Both the position numbers and the translations under genes were made by a program. The notes under the pieces were generated by a model. It made no database searches. It was not told the DNA's origin and was given only the letters and a program-made list of their open reading frames with translations. From CBFDBF01 sp050291465 (lineage in GTDB: Bacteria > Pseudomonadota > Gammaproteobacteria > Chromatiales > Chromatiaceae), in NCBI GenBank assembly GCA_050291465.1, contig JBNKJV010000005.1, positions 151,562 through 215,561 of the forward strand: 64,000 nucleotides of DNA, given 5' to 3'. Shown here piece by piece: positions 34,706 to 43,948 of the stretch. Position 1 is the stretch's first letter, and each line of letters starts with the position of its first letter.

Positions 34706-34793
34706 AAACGCGGAGAACGCAAAGGCGCTGAGACGCAAAGGTATCTCAATAGTTTCTAAGAGAAACTCTGTGTTCTCCGTGTCTCTGCGGCCC
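34706..34793. repeat. Intergenic inverted-repeat element, mixed CGCAAAG/CACGGAG type
   Basis: Left arm 34706-34741 (contains ACGCGGAGAACGCAAAGGCG) and right arm 34766-34793 (CTCTGTGTTCTCCGTGTCTC core) form an imperfect inverted repeat. In the middle is a perfect 7-bp hairpin AGTTTCT-AAG-AGAAACT (34751-34767). It lies between the convergent TRAP permease and rnd genes and may terminate both. Confidence 0.6.
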
Positions 34794-34876
34794 AGATATG
34801 ATTTTCGAAAGGGCGGACAGCCAATATATGTATGCCTTTTTATAGGTGTGCCCGTAACCTTCAAGCTTGCGGGAGG

Positions 34877-36037
34877 TTATTTCTCCTCGCTAACGGGCAG
34901 TTCCAGACGGCCGTTAATCATCCGCGGTGAAATACGGCCTTCAAGCACATCCATCAGCAGTTTGCCGGCCACCATATTGCGCCAGCCATGCAATACGCCC
35001 ACATCACGGTCGCCGGCCACCAGACGTTCCAGTTCCTTGCGGCTGGCCAATGCACTGGGGGTGATCTGTTTTCTATTGGCTTGCAGCCGCAGACAGCACA
35101 TCATCAGGTCGGTGACGGCCTCCTGGTTGGGTGTGAGACGCAATGGTTTTGCTTTCTCCCGCGGCCAGTGCTCCTTGGGCAGAGTTCTGGCATCGGCGAT
35201 CAGCTTCAGCAGCGTCGGCCCACGACGATTCCTAACGTTCGGTTCCAGTCCGCGGATCTTCTCGAGATCCTCCTCCTTCTCGGGTTGCCGCCGGGCCAGT
35301 TCCACCAGCACCTCGTCCTTGAGAATCCAGCGTCTGGGCCGGTTCGCCTTCTCCGCCTCGGTCTCTCGCCAGGCCGCGAGGGTCTTCAATACGGCGAGCT
35401 GCACACCCTTGAGGTACTGCCGTCCTTTGATGCGTTGCCACATGGTGTCGGGATCAATGGTGTAGAAGGAGGGAGTACTCAATTCGGCGAAGTCCTCCTC
35501 CAGCCAGGTTTCCCGTCCTTGCGCCTGTAGTTCCGCCAGGAGTTTCAGATAGACCTCGCCAAGGTAAATTACGTCATCCAGGGCGTAACGTATCTGTTCC
35601 GGTTCCAGTGGCCGGCGTGCCCAGTCGGTGCGGGCGTGTCCCTTTTCCAGGGGGTGATTGAGCAGCTGCTGGACCAGCGCGCCGTATCCCACCTGGTCAC
35701 CCAGTCCCAGCAGGGCGGCGGCAAGCTGGGTGTCAAAGACGGGTGCCGGCAGGAACCGCCAGCTATGGTGAAATATCTCCAGGTCCTGGTAGCCGGCATG
35801 GAATACCTTCACCATATCGCGATCGCAGAGCACATCCAGCAGCGGGCCCGGGTCGCTGATGGCGAGCGGGTCCACGCAGGCCGCTACTTCTCCGTTACAG
35901 AGCTGCAACAGGCAGAGTTTTGCATAATAACTTTTCTCCCGTACGAACTCCGTGTCCAGGGCGAGCCATTTGCTGCCGCGTATCTGTTGGCACAGCGCTT
36001 CCAGCTGCGAAGATGAATCGATATAGAGTTCCTGCAT
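34877..36037 (-). CDS. rnd: Ribonuclease D
   Basis: 386 residues from ATG 36037 (MQELYIDSSSQLEALC); an in-frame start four codons earlier is possible. The DEDDy exonuclease domain shows WLALDTEFVREKSY (Exo I), KVFHAGYQDLEIFHH (Exo II) and IRYALDDVIYLGEVYLKL (Exo III). One or two HRDC domains follow (about 205-375). It trims the 3' ends of tRNA and other stable RNAs. It is monocistronic, divergent from the membrane protein at 36153. Confidence 0.94.
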   Translation of the reverse strand: MQELYIDSSSQLEALCQQIRGSKWLALDTEFVREKSYYAKLCLLQLCNGEVAACVDPLAISDPGPLLDVLCDRDMVKVFHAGYQDLEIFHHSWRFLPAPVFDTQLAAALLGLGDQVGYGALVQQLLNHPLEKGHARTDWARRPLEPEQIRYALDDVIYLGEVYLKLLAELQAQGRETWLEEDFAELSTPSFYTIDPDTMWQRIKGRQYLKGVQLAVLKTLAAWRETEAEKANRPRRWILKDEVLVELARRQPEKEEDLEKIRGLEPNVRNRRGPTLLKLIADARTLPKEHWPREKAKPLRLTPNQEAVTDLMMCCLRLQANRKQITPSALASRKELERLVAGDRDVGVLHGWRNMVAGKLLMDVLEGRISPRMINGRLELPVSEEK

Positions 36038-36152
36038 AAGTAAAGCCATTGGAAAAAGGAAAGAGTAAGGATACCATCCGGCACGCGGAGGTTTTTCCCC
36101 GGATTGTCACAGGGTATGATGCAGCGATACTACAGGAACCCCAAGACATATT

Positions 36153-36668
36153 GTGAGCCGACTGCTGCAACTCTTCATTGATATCTGCCTGTTCCGGGCC
36201 AGACCGCAGGACCTGCCTGCCTCGCCCTTCCTGCTGTTGCTTTGTATTGTGGTTTCCATTGCTACCGGGTTTATTCCGGTTCTTAACCATTTGAAAGGGG
36301 TGTATCCGGCGCTGGCGGCTTCCCTGATGGATACGGGGCTGATCCTGCTTTTTCTGCGAGGCGGTCTCTATTTTCTGGAGAAGGAGCCGAGATTCCTACA
36401 GACCGCGACCGCCATATTCGGTTCCGGGGCGGTTATAAACATCCCGTTATTGGTCCTGGAGCTGATGTTTGCCGCCGCCCAGAGCGACGTAATGCAGGCG
36501 GTGGCGACCCTGCTCTTTCTTCTGTTGGTGGTGTGGAGCCTGCTGGTTCTGGGGCATATTCTTCGCTATGCCCTGGATATCCGTTTCGCCGGCGGGGTTG
36601 CCATTGCGTTGGGCTACTTTATCCTGATCAGTTTGCTGGTAAACCAGTTTCTGCCGCCAAATCTATAA
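36153..36668 (+). CDS. Integral membrane protein of unknown function
   Basis: 171 residues with five hydrophobic segments (about 26-45, 57-75, 90-110, 118-145 and 148-168), resembling small Yip1-like inner-membrane proteins. It starts at GTG 36153. It ends 15 bases before mpl and is probably co-transcribed with it, but I know of no functional link. No motif indicates an activity. Confidence 0.7.
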   Translation: MSRLLQLFIDICLFRARPQDLPASPFLLLLCIVVSIATGFIPVLNHLKGVYPALAASLMDTGLILLFLRGGLYFLEKEPRFLQTATAIFGSGAVINIPLLVLELMFAAAQSDVMQAVATLLFLLLVVWSLLVLGHILRYALDIRFAGGVAIALGYFILISLLVNQFLPPNL

Positions 36669-36682
36669 CGGGTTCCGACTCC

Positions 36683-38044
36683 ATGCATATTCATATCCTT
36701 GGAATCTGCGGCACCTTCATGGGTGGCATCGCGCTTCTCGCCCGTGCCCTGGGGCATGAGGTCAGCGGCTCCGATGCCGATGTCTATCCCCCCATGAGCA
36801 CCCAGCTGGAGGAGGCGGGTATCCGCCTGCTGGAGGGGTACGAACCGGCCCATCTGCAACCGGCACCGGATTGCGTGGTGGTGGGCAACGCCATGTCCCG
36901 CGGCAATCCGGCCGTGGAGTACGTGCTCGACAAGGGGTTGCGCTATACCTCGGGACCGCAGTGGCTGGCGGAGAACGTGCTGCATGGGCGCTGGGTACTG
37001 GCGGTGGCCGGCACTCACGGCAAGACCAGCACCGCGGGGTTGCTGGCATGGATCCTGGAAGAGGCGGGATTGGCGCCGGGATTTCTGATCGGCGGTGTTC
37101 CCGGGAATTTCGGGATTTCCGCCCGGCTGGGCGACTCCCCGTTCTTCGTGGTGGAGGCGGACGAGTATGACACCGCCTTCTTCGATAAACGATCCAAGTT
37201 CGTACATTACCAGCCCCGCACCCTGATACTTAACAACCTCGAGTTTGACCACGCCGATATCTTTGAGGATCTGTTCATGATCCAGCGGCAGTTTCATCAT
37301 CTGATTCGAACCGTGCCTGGAACGGGGCTTATCGTTTCACCTCTCAACGACGGCAATATCCACGATGTGCTGGATATGGGGTGCTGGACTCCGGTGGAGT
37401 ATTTCGATTGCGATTTCGAGGCCGGCTGGCACGCGGCCGACACCCTGCCCGATGGGAGCGCCTTCGATGTGGTCTGTGAGGGGGACCGGGTCGGCCGGGT
37501 GGAGTGGTCGTTGAGCGGACGCCATAATGTGAGCAACGCCCTGGCTGCCCTGGCCGCCGCCCGCCACGCGGGCGTGCCGCCCCAGGCGGCCATGGAGGCG
37601 CTGGCGGGGTTCAAGGGTATAAAGCGCCGCATGGAATTGCGCGGAGAAGTGGACGGGGTACGGATCTACGACGATTTCGCCCACCACCCCACCGCTATAG
37701 AAAGTACCCTCTCAGGTCTGCGTGCCGGGGTGGGTGAGGAACAGATCATCGCCGTCCTGGAGCCCCGTTCCAACACCATGCGCATGGGGGTGCACGCGGA
37801 CAGACTGGCGGGATCGCTGCAGGCGGCGGACCGGGTACTGGTGTATATCCCCGCAGATCTGGAATGGGATGCGGGCCTGGCATTCGCCGCCCTCGGTCAA
37901 CGGGCGCGGCTCTTTTCAGAGGTGGGCGAGATCGTGGATACGGTGGCTGCCGAGGCCCGGCGCGGGGATCACGTGCTGGTGATGAGTAACGGCGGTTTCG
38001 AGAATATCCACGAGCGGATCCTGCGGGCGTTGGAGGCGCGCTGA
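36683..38044 (+). CDS. mpl: UDP-N-acetylmuramate:L-alanyl-gamma-D-glutamyl-meso-diaminopimelate ligase
   Basis: 453 residues from ATG 36683 (MHIHILGICGTFMGGIALLARALG), the known Mpl N-terminus; the open frame extends upstream into the previous gene. Mur-ligase ATP loop AVAGTHGKTSTAGLLAW at about 110; FVVEADEYDTAFFDKRSKFVHY and LILNNLEFDHADIF are Mpl-specific. It recycles murein tripeptide in the cytoplasm by joining it to UDP-MurNAc. Confidence 0.95.
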   Translation: MHIHILGICGTFMGGIALLARALGHEVSGSDADVYPPMSTQLEEAGIRLLEGYEPAHLQPAPDCVVVGNAMSRGNPAVEYVLDKGLRYTSGPQWLAENVLHGRWVLAVAGTHGKTSTAGLLAWILEEAGLAPGFLIGGVPGNFGISARLGDSPFFVVEADEYDTAFFDKRSKFVHYQPRTLILNNLEFDHADIFEDLFMIQRQFHHLIRTVPGTGLIVSPLNDGNIHDVLDMGCWTPVEYFDCDFEAGWHAADTLPDGSAFDVVCEGDRVGRVEWSLSGRHNVSNALAALAAARHAGVPPQAAMEALAGFKGIKRRMELRGEVDGVRIYDDFAHHPTAIESTLSGLRAGVGEEQIIAVLEPRSNTMRMGVHADRLAGSLQAADRVLVYIPADLEWDAGLAFAALGQRARLFSEVGEIVDTVAAEARRGDHVLVMSNGGFENIHERILRALEAR

Positions 38045-38086
38045 GGGCCGCCTCCTGCGAAGCCTGTATCTCAAAACCCTGTATCT

Positions 38087-38363
38087 CAACACAAAGGACG
38101 CGAAGACGCAGAGGCGCAAAGAGTATATATCTTAGTAGCTCTGTTTTCGGCGCCTGAGTGTAACCCGCGTTAAATTTCCAATGTCCGGAAGGGAGCTGCG
38201 GAGGTATCCACGGGGCGGGGCAGGACCCCACTCTTCGGCCTGCCCGTCGCGCTTTATGATAGGAAATTCAAAAGCCGCAAAGTAGCGCAAATCACCGCAA
38301 TAACCCGCAAATCGCGTATAAAATTTGCATTTCTTGCGGATATTCGCGTCCATTTGCGGCCAA
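38087..38363. repeat. Two intergenic repeat elements (CGCAAAG arm and CGCAAAT inverted repeat)
   Basis: 38087-38122 is a single arm of the CGCAAAG family (GACGCAGAGGCGCAAAGA at its end). Further on, 38274-38312 (starting AGCCGCAAAGTAGCGCAAAT) and 38323-38363 (ending CCATTTGCGGCCAAAT) form an imperfect inverted repeat of the CGCAAAT family. Together they fill most of the 406-base mpl-ubiX gap. I see no coding frame here. Confidence 0.65.
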
Positions 38364-38450
38364 ATGACAAACGGCCGGATTGATTAGCATGGACTGGTTC
38401 GTTTATTGAATAAACTCTGCGTTAAAATGCAAACTTATGGAACAACGCCG

Positions 38451-39062
38451 ATGACAACAGATTCAACAGGGCCTATCTCCGTCGCTATTACCGGTGCATC
38501 CGGCAGCCGCTATGGTCTGCGCCTGGTGGAGTCCCTCATTGCGGCAAAACGGCAGGTCTATCTGATGATCTCCAAGGCGGGAGAGACGGTGCTGTCACTG
38601 GAAACAGATCTGCAGTTTCCCTCCGATCCGGCGGAAGCGGAGGGCTATCTCCAAAATCATTTCAAGGCCGGTGAGGGGCAGCTGAGACTGTTCGGGCGGG
38701 AGGAGTGGACCGCCCCGGTCGCCAGCGGCTCCAATCCCCCTGAAGCGATGGTGGTCTGCCCCTGTACCGCCGGCACCCTCTCCGCCATCGCGGTCGGGGC
38801 CAGCAATAACCTGCTGGAACGGGCCGCGGACGTGATGCTGAAGGAACAGCGCAAGTTGATACTGCTGTTGCGGGAGACCCCCCTGTCCGCTATTCATCTC
38901 GAAAACATGCTGAAGCTGGCGCGGCTGGGGGTGGTCATCATGCCGGCCAGTCCCGGGTTCTACAATCGTCCGCAGCAGGTGGAGCAACTGGTGGATTTTA
39001 TGGTTGCGCGGGTACTCGATCACCTCGGGATCGAGCATCGGCTCATGGCGCGCTGGGGCTGA
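38451..39062 (+). CDS. ubiX: Flavin prenyltransferase UbiX
   Basis: 203 residues from ATG 38451; an in-frame TTG 15 codons upstream is unlikely. Rossmann-like core: ISVAITGASGSRYGLRLVESLI (FMN-binding), MVVCPCTAGTLSAIAVGASNNLLERAADVMLKE and LILLLRETPLSAIHLENMLKL, with VVIMPASPGFYNRPQQVEQLVDFM. It makes prenylated FMN for UbiD-type decarboxylases in ubiquinone biosynthesis. No ubiD is in the window. Confidence 0.94.
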   Translation: MTTDSTGPISVAITGASGSRYGLRLVESLIAAKRQVYLMISKAGETVLSLETDLQFPSDPAEAEGYLQNHFKAGEGQLRLFGREEWTAPVASGSNPPEAMVVCPCTAGTLSAIAVGASNNLLERAADVMLKEQRKLILLLRETPLSAIHLENMLKLARLGVVIMPASPGFYNRPQQVEQLVDFMVARVLDHLGIEHRLMARWG

Positions 39063-39103
39063 GAAAGCGGTGCATCAGGCCACCGACCCGTTGCGCCGCC
39101 GAT

Positions 39104-41149
39104 CTACGATCCTTTCCTACGCAGCAACAACAGATCCCGCGTCTCACTGGGTCGACGCTGCTCAAGGTCGCGGCTCTCCTCCAGCAGCAGTTGGAAGGGT
39201 CTGTGAAAGTCGCTTCCGGTCTCCGGGAAGGCAAAGAAATCCAGTACCGTAGCCTTGTGGATCTCACTGACGTTGCCGATCCAGAGGGGCAGCTGGTCGG
39301 GCATGAGTTCCACCCGGGCCGGCCAGAGGCGCAGCAGCACCGGCGCTTTGCCCTCTATCTCCCTGATCAGCACCAGGGACTCATGATCGCCGTCATGGAC
39401 CTGGGGCAGGATCGGGAGTTCGGACAACTCCAGCCCCGGGGAGAGGAGTTTTAGGGCGTTTTCCATGCTCAGCATGGTGGCGGGCCGCCATCCCCGTGCC
39501 TCCAGCCTTTGCCGGATCTCCTCCAGGGGGCCGGCATACTGAACGGTAAAAGGATGATTGCGATTATCGCGGGTGTCTTTTCTCACCTCCGGCTGTTGTG
39601 ACCAGCCCTGATCCCACCATTCCGTTTCCGCCATGCGGGTAACGGTGACGGGGGGTGAGTAGCGGACCATATCCGTCGCCTGGTGCTGCAGACCCCAGGT
39701 CACGGTGGCGCCGGAGATCAGGGTGAGAGAAAAGAGCACCAGTCCCAGCCAGTGGGATTCCACCCGGGTGTGGCGGTGATAGGCGATGCCCAGGAGGGCA
39801 ATCCAGATCAATCCCAGGGTGAGGCTGCCGAGGACATCCGTTAGCCAGTGTACCCCGAGGTAGAGGCGGGATACGGCCACCAGCAGGATCAGCAGGCCGG
39901 CGCCGCTGTAAGCCAGCCAGCGCCAGTTGGGGCGCATGGCACGGGCGATGACTACGCTTAGAAAGCCATACAGCACCGTCGCCCGCAACACATGGCTGCT
40001 GGGGAAGGAGTAGGGCGTAAGGCCCTCGATACCTGAGGGTGGCCGCGGGATCTGGAGGCCGTATTTGAGGGCCACCGAAGCGAACAGGCCGAATCCGGCC
40101 GCCGCCAGCCAATACAGAACAGGGCGCCAATGGCGTTGCCAGGCGAGAAACAGCAGGACACCGAGGATCAGAGCGAGGATCACAGGCAGGTCGCCGAGAC
40201 GGGTGAAATACAACATCAGGTGACTGGCCCACGGCGAGCGCAGACTCTGGGCGGTGTGAAATACCGTGAGATTCACACCGGCCAGGGTGCTCCCCTCCAG
40301 GGTGGCGCCGAGGATCACGGCAAACAGACCCACGGCAAGTATCAGCAGGGTGGTGAGTATAGCCATACCCCGGGATTCCGGGTGGTTGGGATTGGCCAGC
40401 GCCCCCGCGATCTCGCTGAAAGCGGGATGAAGCCGGGACCAGTTGAGCAGGGCCTGCAGCCAGGTCGAGGCGTGCGGGTGGACAAGGCGGAAGATGAGCC
40501 GTACCAACCAGATCATCAGCCAGATGAGCAGCACCAGGCCCAGGATCAGGATTACCAGCCGGAACGCCACCTGGGACGCCAGCTCCAGGGAAGCACCAAG
40601 AACGATCCCGGGCAGTAGATAGGCCGGGGCCCAGACCAGGGCGGAGAGTATGTTGGCCGCGAGATATTTGGGTGGAGACATCCTCATCATACCGGCCACC
40701 AGGGGGACCACTGCCCGGATCGGACCGAAAAAACGGCCGAAAGCGACGCTTTTCACCCCGTATCGCTGAAAAAACCGGATCCCTCGCTCCAGGGTTTCCG
40801 GGTGCCGGTTGAGAGGCCAGATTTCGGCCACCCGGCCGCGGAGGCGGTGGCCGAGCCAAAAGCTGAAACCGTCTCCCACAACAGCACCGGCGACGGCCCA
40901 CCCGAATGCGCTCCAGAAATCGATGACACCCGCGGCGATCAGGGCGCCGATCCCGAACATGATGACAACCCCGGGGACTACCAGCCCGATGACCGCGATG
41001 GATTCAGCCATGGCGACCAGAAAGATGGTAAGACCTGCCCAGATAGGGTGGAGCGAAACCCAGTCGAGGAGTTGGTGAAAAAGCTCAGTCACAATACTTG
41101 TGGGGGCTCCGCGCAAATAGCCGAAATCGCCACCGCCTTGCGTATCCAC
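39104..41149 (-). CDS. DedA-PAP2-LssY fusion membrane protein
   Basis: 681 residues. N-terminal DedA/SNARE-associated domain (about 20-215: ESIAVIGLVVPGVVIMFGIGAL, FGRFFGPIRAVVPLVAGMMRM); middle PAP2 phosphatase (about 275-450: KYGLQIPRP, YSFPSSHVLRATVLYGF and SRLYLGVHWLTDVLGSL supply the KxxxxxxRP, PSGH-like and SRxxxxxHxxxD motifs); C-terminal LssY_C domain (about 490-670). It probably dephosphorylates and moves lipids such as undecaprenyl pyrophosphate at the inner membrane. GTG 41092 is an alternative start. PAP2 motif 2 reads PSSH instead of PSGH. Confidence 0.85.
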   Translation of the reverse strand: MDTQGGGDFGYLRGAPTSIVTELFHQLLDWVSLHPIWAGLTIFLVAMAESIAVIGLVVPGVVIMFGIGALIAAGVIDFWSAFGWAVAGAVVGDGFSFWLGHRLRGRVAEIWPLNRHPETLERGIRFFQRYGVKSVAFGRFFGPIRAVVPLVAGMMRMSPPKYLAANILSALVWAPAYLLPGIVLGASLELASQVAFRLVILILGLVLLIWLMIWLVRLIFRLVHPHASTWLQALLNWSRLHPAFSEIAGALANPNHPESRGMAILTTLLILAVGLFAVILGATLEGSTLAGVNLTVFHTAQSLRSPWASHLMLYFTRLGDLPVILALILGVLLFLAWQRHWRPVLYWLAAAGFGLFASVALKYGLQIPRPPSGIEGLTPYSFPSSHVLRATVLYGFLSVVIARAMRPNWRWLAYSGAGLLILLVAVSRLYLGVHWLTDVLGSLTLGLIWIALLGIAYHRHTRVESHWLGLVLFSLTLISGATVTWGLQHQATDMVRYSPPVTVTRMAETEWWDQGWSQQPEVRKDTRDNRNHPFTVQYAGPLEEIRQRLEARGWRPATMLSMENALKLLSPGLELSELPILPQVHDGDHESLVLIREIEGKAPVLLRLWPARVELMPDQLPLWIGNVSEIHKATVLDFFAFPETGSDFHRPFQLLLEESRDLEQRRPSETRDLLLLRRKGS

Positions 41150-41230
41150 AAGCGGTGGGAAGGATGATTTTCTTCCTCTGTCCCCGAAGGAAGAGTCCGA
41201 CGGATGGGGCCGTCGGGCGGTGTCAGGTAA

Positions 41231-41476
41231 TCAGGCGCTGAATTTCCTCAGCATGTCGTACAGCTTATCCTTAAGCATAACGCGTTTCTTTTTAAGGTCT
41301 TCCGCGTAAAAATCAGAGACCGGTTCCACGTTTTGTTCGATCTTCAGGATCTCCTGATCCAGCGCGTCGTACTCCTTGTACATGGCATCGAAGACCGGAT
41401 TTCTCTCCCGGAGCTCACCGATCAGATCGGTGTACTCCGGGAACTCGTGGGGTAGATCATGGCGCTCACCAAACAT
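41231..41476 (-). CDS. YdcH/DUF465 family small protein
   Basis: 81 residues, two long helices forming a coiled-coil hairpin: FPEYTDLIGELRERNPVFDAMYKEYDALD and YAEDLKKKRVMLKDKLYDMLRK. This is the DUF465/YdcH pattern. Function of the family is unknown. ATG 41476 is preceded by GAGTAACTC-rich sequence with AGGAG nearby. It stands alone before the divergent EF-G gene. Confidence 0.85.
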   Translation of the reverse strand: MFGERHDLPHEFPEYTDLIGELRERNPVFDAMYKEYDALDQEILKIEQNVEPVSDFYAEDLKKKRVMLKDKLYDMLRKFSA

Positions 41477-41647
41477 TTGAGTTACTCCTCATCATTTTCG
41501 GACTGGATGGTAGCCTCGATTTGTGGTTTTCTATTACTTTACAATTTTTTTATGGGCCCGTTACTATTTTTTAATCCATCCTGTCGTTTACTGCAAATAC
41601 TCGAGTGCTTTTTTGGGCCCGTTTAACCCCTATAAGGAAGAAGAACT

Positions 41648-43696
41648 ATGCCCCTTTATGATACAGATGCCATCCGCAACGTCGCCTTGGTGGGGCAGAG
41701 CGGTTGCGGCAAGACCACCCTGATAGAGGCCCTGCTGGCGGAAGCCGGGGCCATTCCAGCCGTCGGCAGCGTGGAAAAGGGTAATACAGTCAGTGACTTC
41801 GACCCTTTGGAAAAGGAGTATCAGCACTCTCTGAGCTCCTCCGTGGTGGCCATTGACCATGACAACATCCATGTAAATATGATCGATACCCCCGGTCTGC
41901 CCGATTTTATCGGACAGGCCATATCCGCTTTTCCGGCGGTGGAGACCGTGGCGGTGGTGATCAACGCGACCACCGGGGTGGAGATGGTGAGCCGGCGTAT
42001 GCTGCAGTGGGCGGCGGATCGGAAGCTCTGTCGCATGATCATCATCAATCGGATCGACGACGGCAACAGCGATCTTTCCGGTCTGGTGGCCGACATCCAG
42101 GAGGAGTTCGGGTCCGAGTGCCTGCCGATCAACCTGCCCGCGGAGGGCGGGAGCAAGGTAGTGGACTGCTTTTTCAATCCGGATGGGGCGTCCGACTTCT
42201 CTTCCGTGGCGGAAACCCACACCCAGATTATCGATCAGGTGGTGGAGGTGGACGAGGCGTTGATGGAGCTCTATCTGGAGCAGGGGGAGGAGCTGAATCC
42301 GGAGCAGCTGCACGATCCGTTCGAGACATCCCTGCGTGAAGGGCACCTGGTCCCGATCTGTTTCGTTTCGGCTGAAACCGGCGCCGGAATACCGGAATTG
42401 CTGGACGTGTTTGAACACCTGTTGCCCAACCCCCTGGAAGGCAATCCCCGCCCGTTCATGGTGGGTGAAGGCGCGGATGAGAAGCCTTTTGACGCCTCTC
42501 CCGACCCCTCGAAGCACGCCGTCGCCCATGTGTTCAAGGTAACGGCCGATCCTTTTGTCGGCAAGCTCGGGGTATTCCGCATCCATCAGGGCACCGTTAC
42601 CAGCAACAGTCAGCTCTATATCGGAGATGGGCGCAAGCCGTTCAAGGTGGGGCATCTGTTCAAGCTTCAGGGCAAGCAGCAGATTGAGATGGAGAAGGGC
42701 GTGCCCGGGGATATCTGTGCCGTGGCCAAAGTGGACGATATCCACTTCGATGCGGTACTGCATGACTCCCACGAAGAGGATTATCTGCACCTGAAGCCGC
42801 TGCAGTTTCCGGTACCGGTGTTTGGTCTTGCCATCCATGCCAAGGCGCGCGGGGACGAACAGCGGTTGAGTAACGCCCTGCACCGTCTTGTGGAGGAAGA
42901 TCCCTGCCTGGCGATCGAGCACAGCGTACAGTCCAACGAGACCATCCTGCGCGGTCTGGGAGAGCTGCATCTGCGGTTGACCCTGGAGAAGATGAAGCAG
43001 CGGTTTAACGTGGAGGTGGACACCCAGCCGCCCAAGATCCCTTACCGGGAGACCATCAGCACCGCGGCCGAAGGGCACCATCGTCATAAAAAGCAGACCG
43101 GAGGCGCGGGTCAGTTCGGCGAGGTCTTTCTGCGTATCGCGCCGTTGGCGCGCGGTGAGGGCTTTCAGTTCGTGGATGAGGTGAAGGGCGGGGTGATCCC
43201 CGGTCAGTTCATCCCGGCGGTGGAGAAGGGCGTGAGACAGGCCCTGGAGGAGGGGGCGATCGCCGGTTATGTCATGCAGGATGTAAAGGTGACCGTTTAC
43301 GACGGCAAGTTCCACGCCGTGGATTCCAAAGAGGTCGCATTCGTTACCGCCGGCAAGAAGGCCTTCCTGGATGCGGTGTCCAAGGCGCGGCCGATCGTTC
43401 TGGAGCCCATCGTTCTGCTCGATGTGGTGGTTCCGGATGAAAGCATGGGCGCTGTTACCGGGGATCTCTCGGGAAAGCGGGGGCAATTGATGGGTACCGA
43501 CGCCTTGGCCGGAGGTATGCTGAACATTAAGGCCAAGGTGCCGCTGAGCGAAGTGGGGCAATATGCAAACGAGCTTAATTCCATTACCGCCGGCCGTGGT
43601 TCCTATACTCTGGAGTTCAGCCATTACGAGCAGGTACCTCCACCGGTTCAGAAGCAGTTGGTGGACGCCTATAAACCCCGTGAGGAGGAGGACTGA
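41648..43696 (+). CDS. Divergent elongation factor G-like GTPase
   Basis: 682 residues, full EF-G layout: GTPase domain (about 1-265), domain II (about 280-365), domains III to V. G1 is ALVGQSGCGKTTLIE, G3 is MIDTPGLPDF. G4 reads INRIDDGN, with Arg in place of the Lys of the usual NKxD guanine-recognition motif. Domain IV/V shows FNVEVDTQPPKIPYRETIS and KKQTGGAGQFGEVFLRI. It is a paralog-type EF-G, not linked to rpsL-rpsG-tuf, so it is not the main translocase. The role may be ribosome recycling or an unknown translational duty. Confidence 0.88.
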   Translation: MPLYDTDAIRNVALVGQSGCGKTTLIEALLAEAGAIPAVGSVEKGNTVSDFDPLEKEYQHSLSSSVVAIDHDNIHVNMIDTPGLPDFIGQAISAFPAVETVAVVINATTGVEMVSRRMLQWAADRKLCRMIIINRIDDGNSDLSGLVADIQEEFGSECLPINLPAEGGSKVVDCFFNPDGASDFSSVAETHTQIIDQVVEVDEALMELYLEQGEELNPEQLHDPFETSLREGHLVPICFVSAETGAGIPELLDVFEHLLPNPLEGNPRPFMVGEGADEKPFDASPDPSKHAVAHVFKVTADPFVGKLGVFRIHQGTVTSNSQLYIGDGRKPFKVGHLFKLQGKQQIEMEKGVPGDICAVAKVDDIHFDAVLHDSHEEDYLHLKPLQFPVPVFGLAIHAKARGDEQRLSNALHRLVEEDPCLAIEHSVQSNETILRGLGELHLRLTLEKMKQRFNVEVDTQPPKIPYRETISTAAEGHHRHKKQTGGAGQFGEVFLRIAPLARGEGFQFVDEVKGGVIPGQFIPAVEKGVRQALEEGAIAGYVMQDVKVTVYDGKFHAVDSKEVAFVTAGKKAFLDAVSKARPIVLEPIVLLDVVVPDESMGAVTGDLSGKRGQLMGTDALAGGMLNIKAKVPLSEVGQYANELNSITAGRGSYTLEFSHYEQVPPPVQKQLVDAYKPREEED

Positions 43697-43720
43697 CTAG
43701 AGCCCGTCCCGAAAGCAGGT

Positions 43721-43865
43721 AAAAAAAAGGCCGCTAAAATATAGCGGCCTTAAACCAAAGGAGGAGATGCCGGTACAGCGATGGACGACGTTACTGCAAA
43801 CCTGCTTGGCCATCCATCGTTGACCGTTGAATGCATTTCAACACAGGGGCTGTTTTTCCCGCATT
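43721..43865 (-). ncRNA. Putative small RNA 1 of a tandem pair (anti-Shine-Dalgarno type)
   Basis: Read on the minus strand, a conserved 5' block (GCCCCTGTG, rc of 43842-43850), an inner hairpin (CGATGGA with TCCATCG), then ATCTCCTCCTTTGG (rc of 43757-43768 and neighbours) end in a Rho-independent terminator: stem GGCCGCT/AGCGGCC (43729-43749) followed by eight T. The second copy lies 228 bases away. No coding frame fits. The 5' end is estimated from the neighbour copy. Confidence 0.65.
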
Positions 43866-43948
43866 GATAATTCGCAAAAATACTGCGGTAACACGGCGTT
43901 TGAAATTCCGCAGGAAGATCATCGCTACATCTTCGTGTTCCAGGGAAT

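Noticed and set aside
29928..38363. Possible CRISPR-like repeats of CGCAAA words
   Set aside because: The copies are not regularly spaced, vary in sequence and occur as inverted pairs. There is no leader or cas gene.
41630..43624. Minus-strand open frame (664 codons) opposite the EF-G gene
   Set aside because: Shadow of the EF-G-like gene, which shows the G1 and G3 motifs and full domain order.
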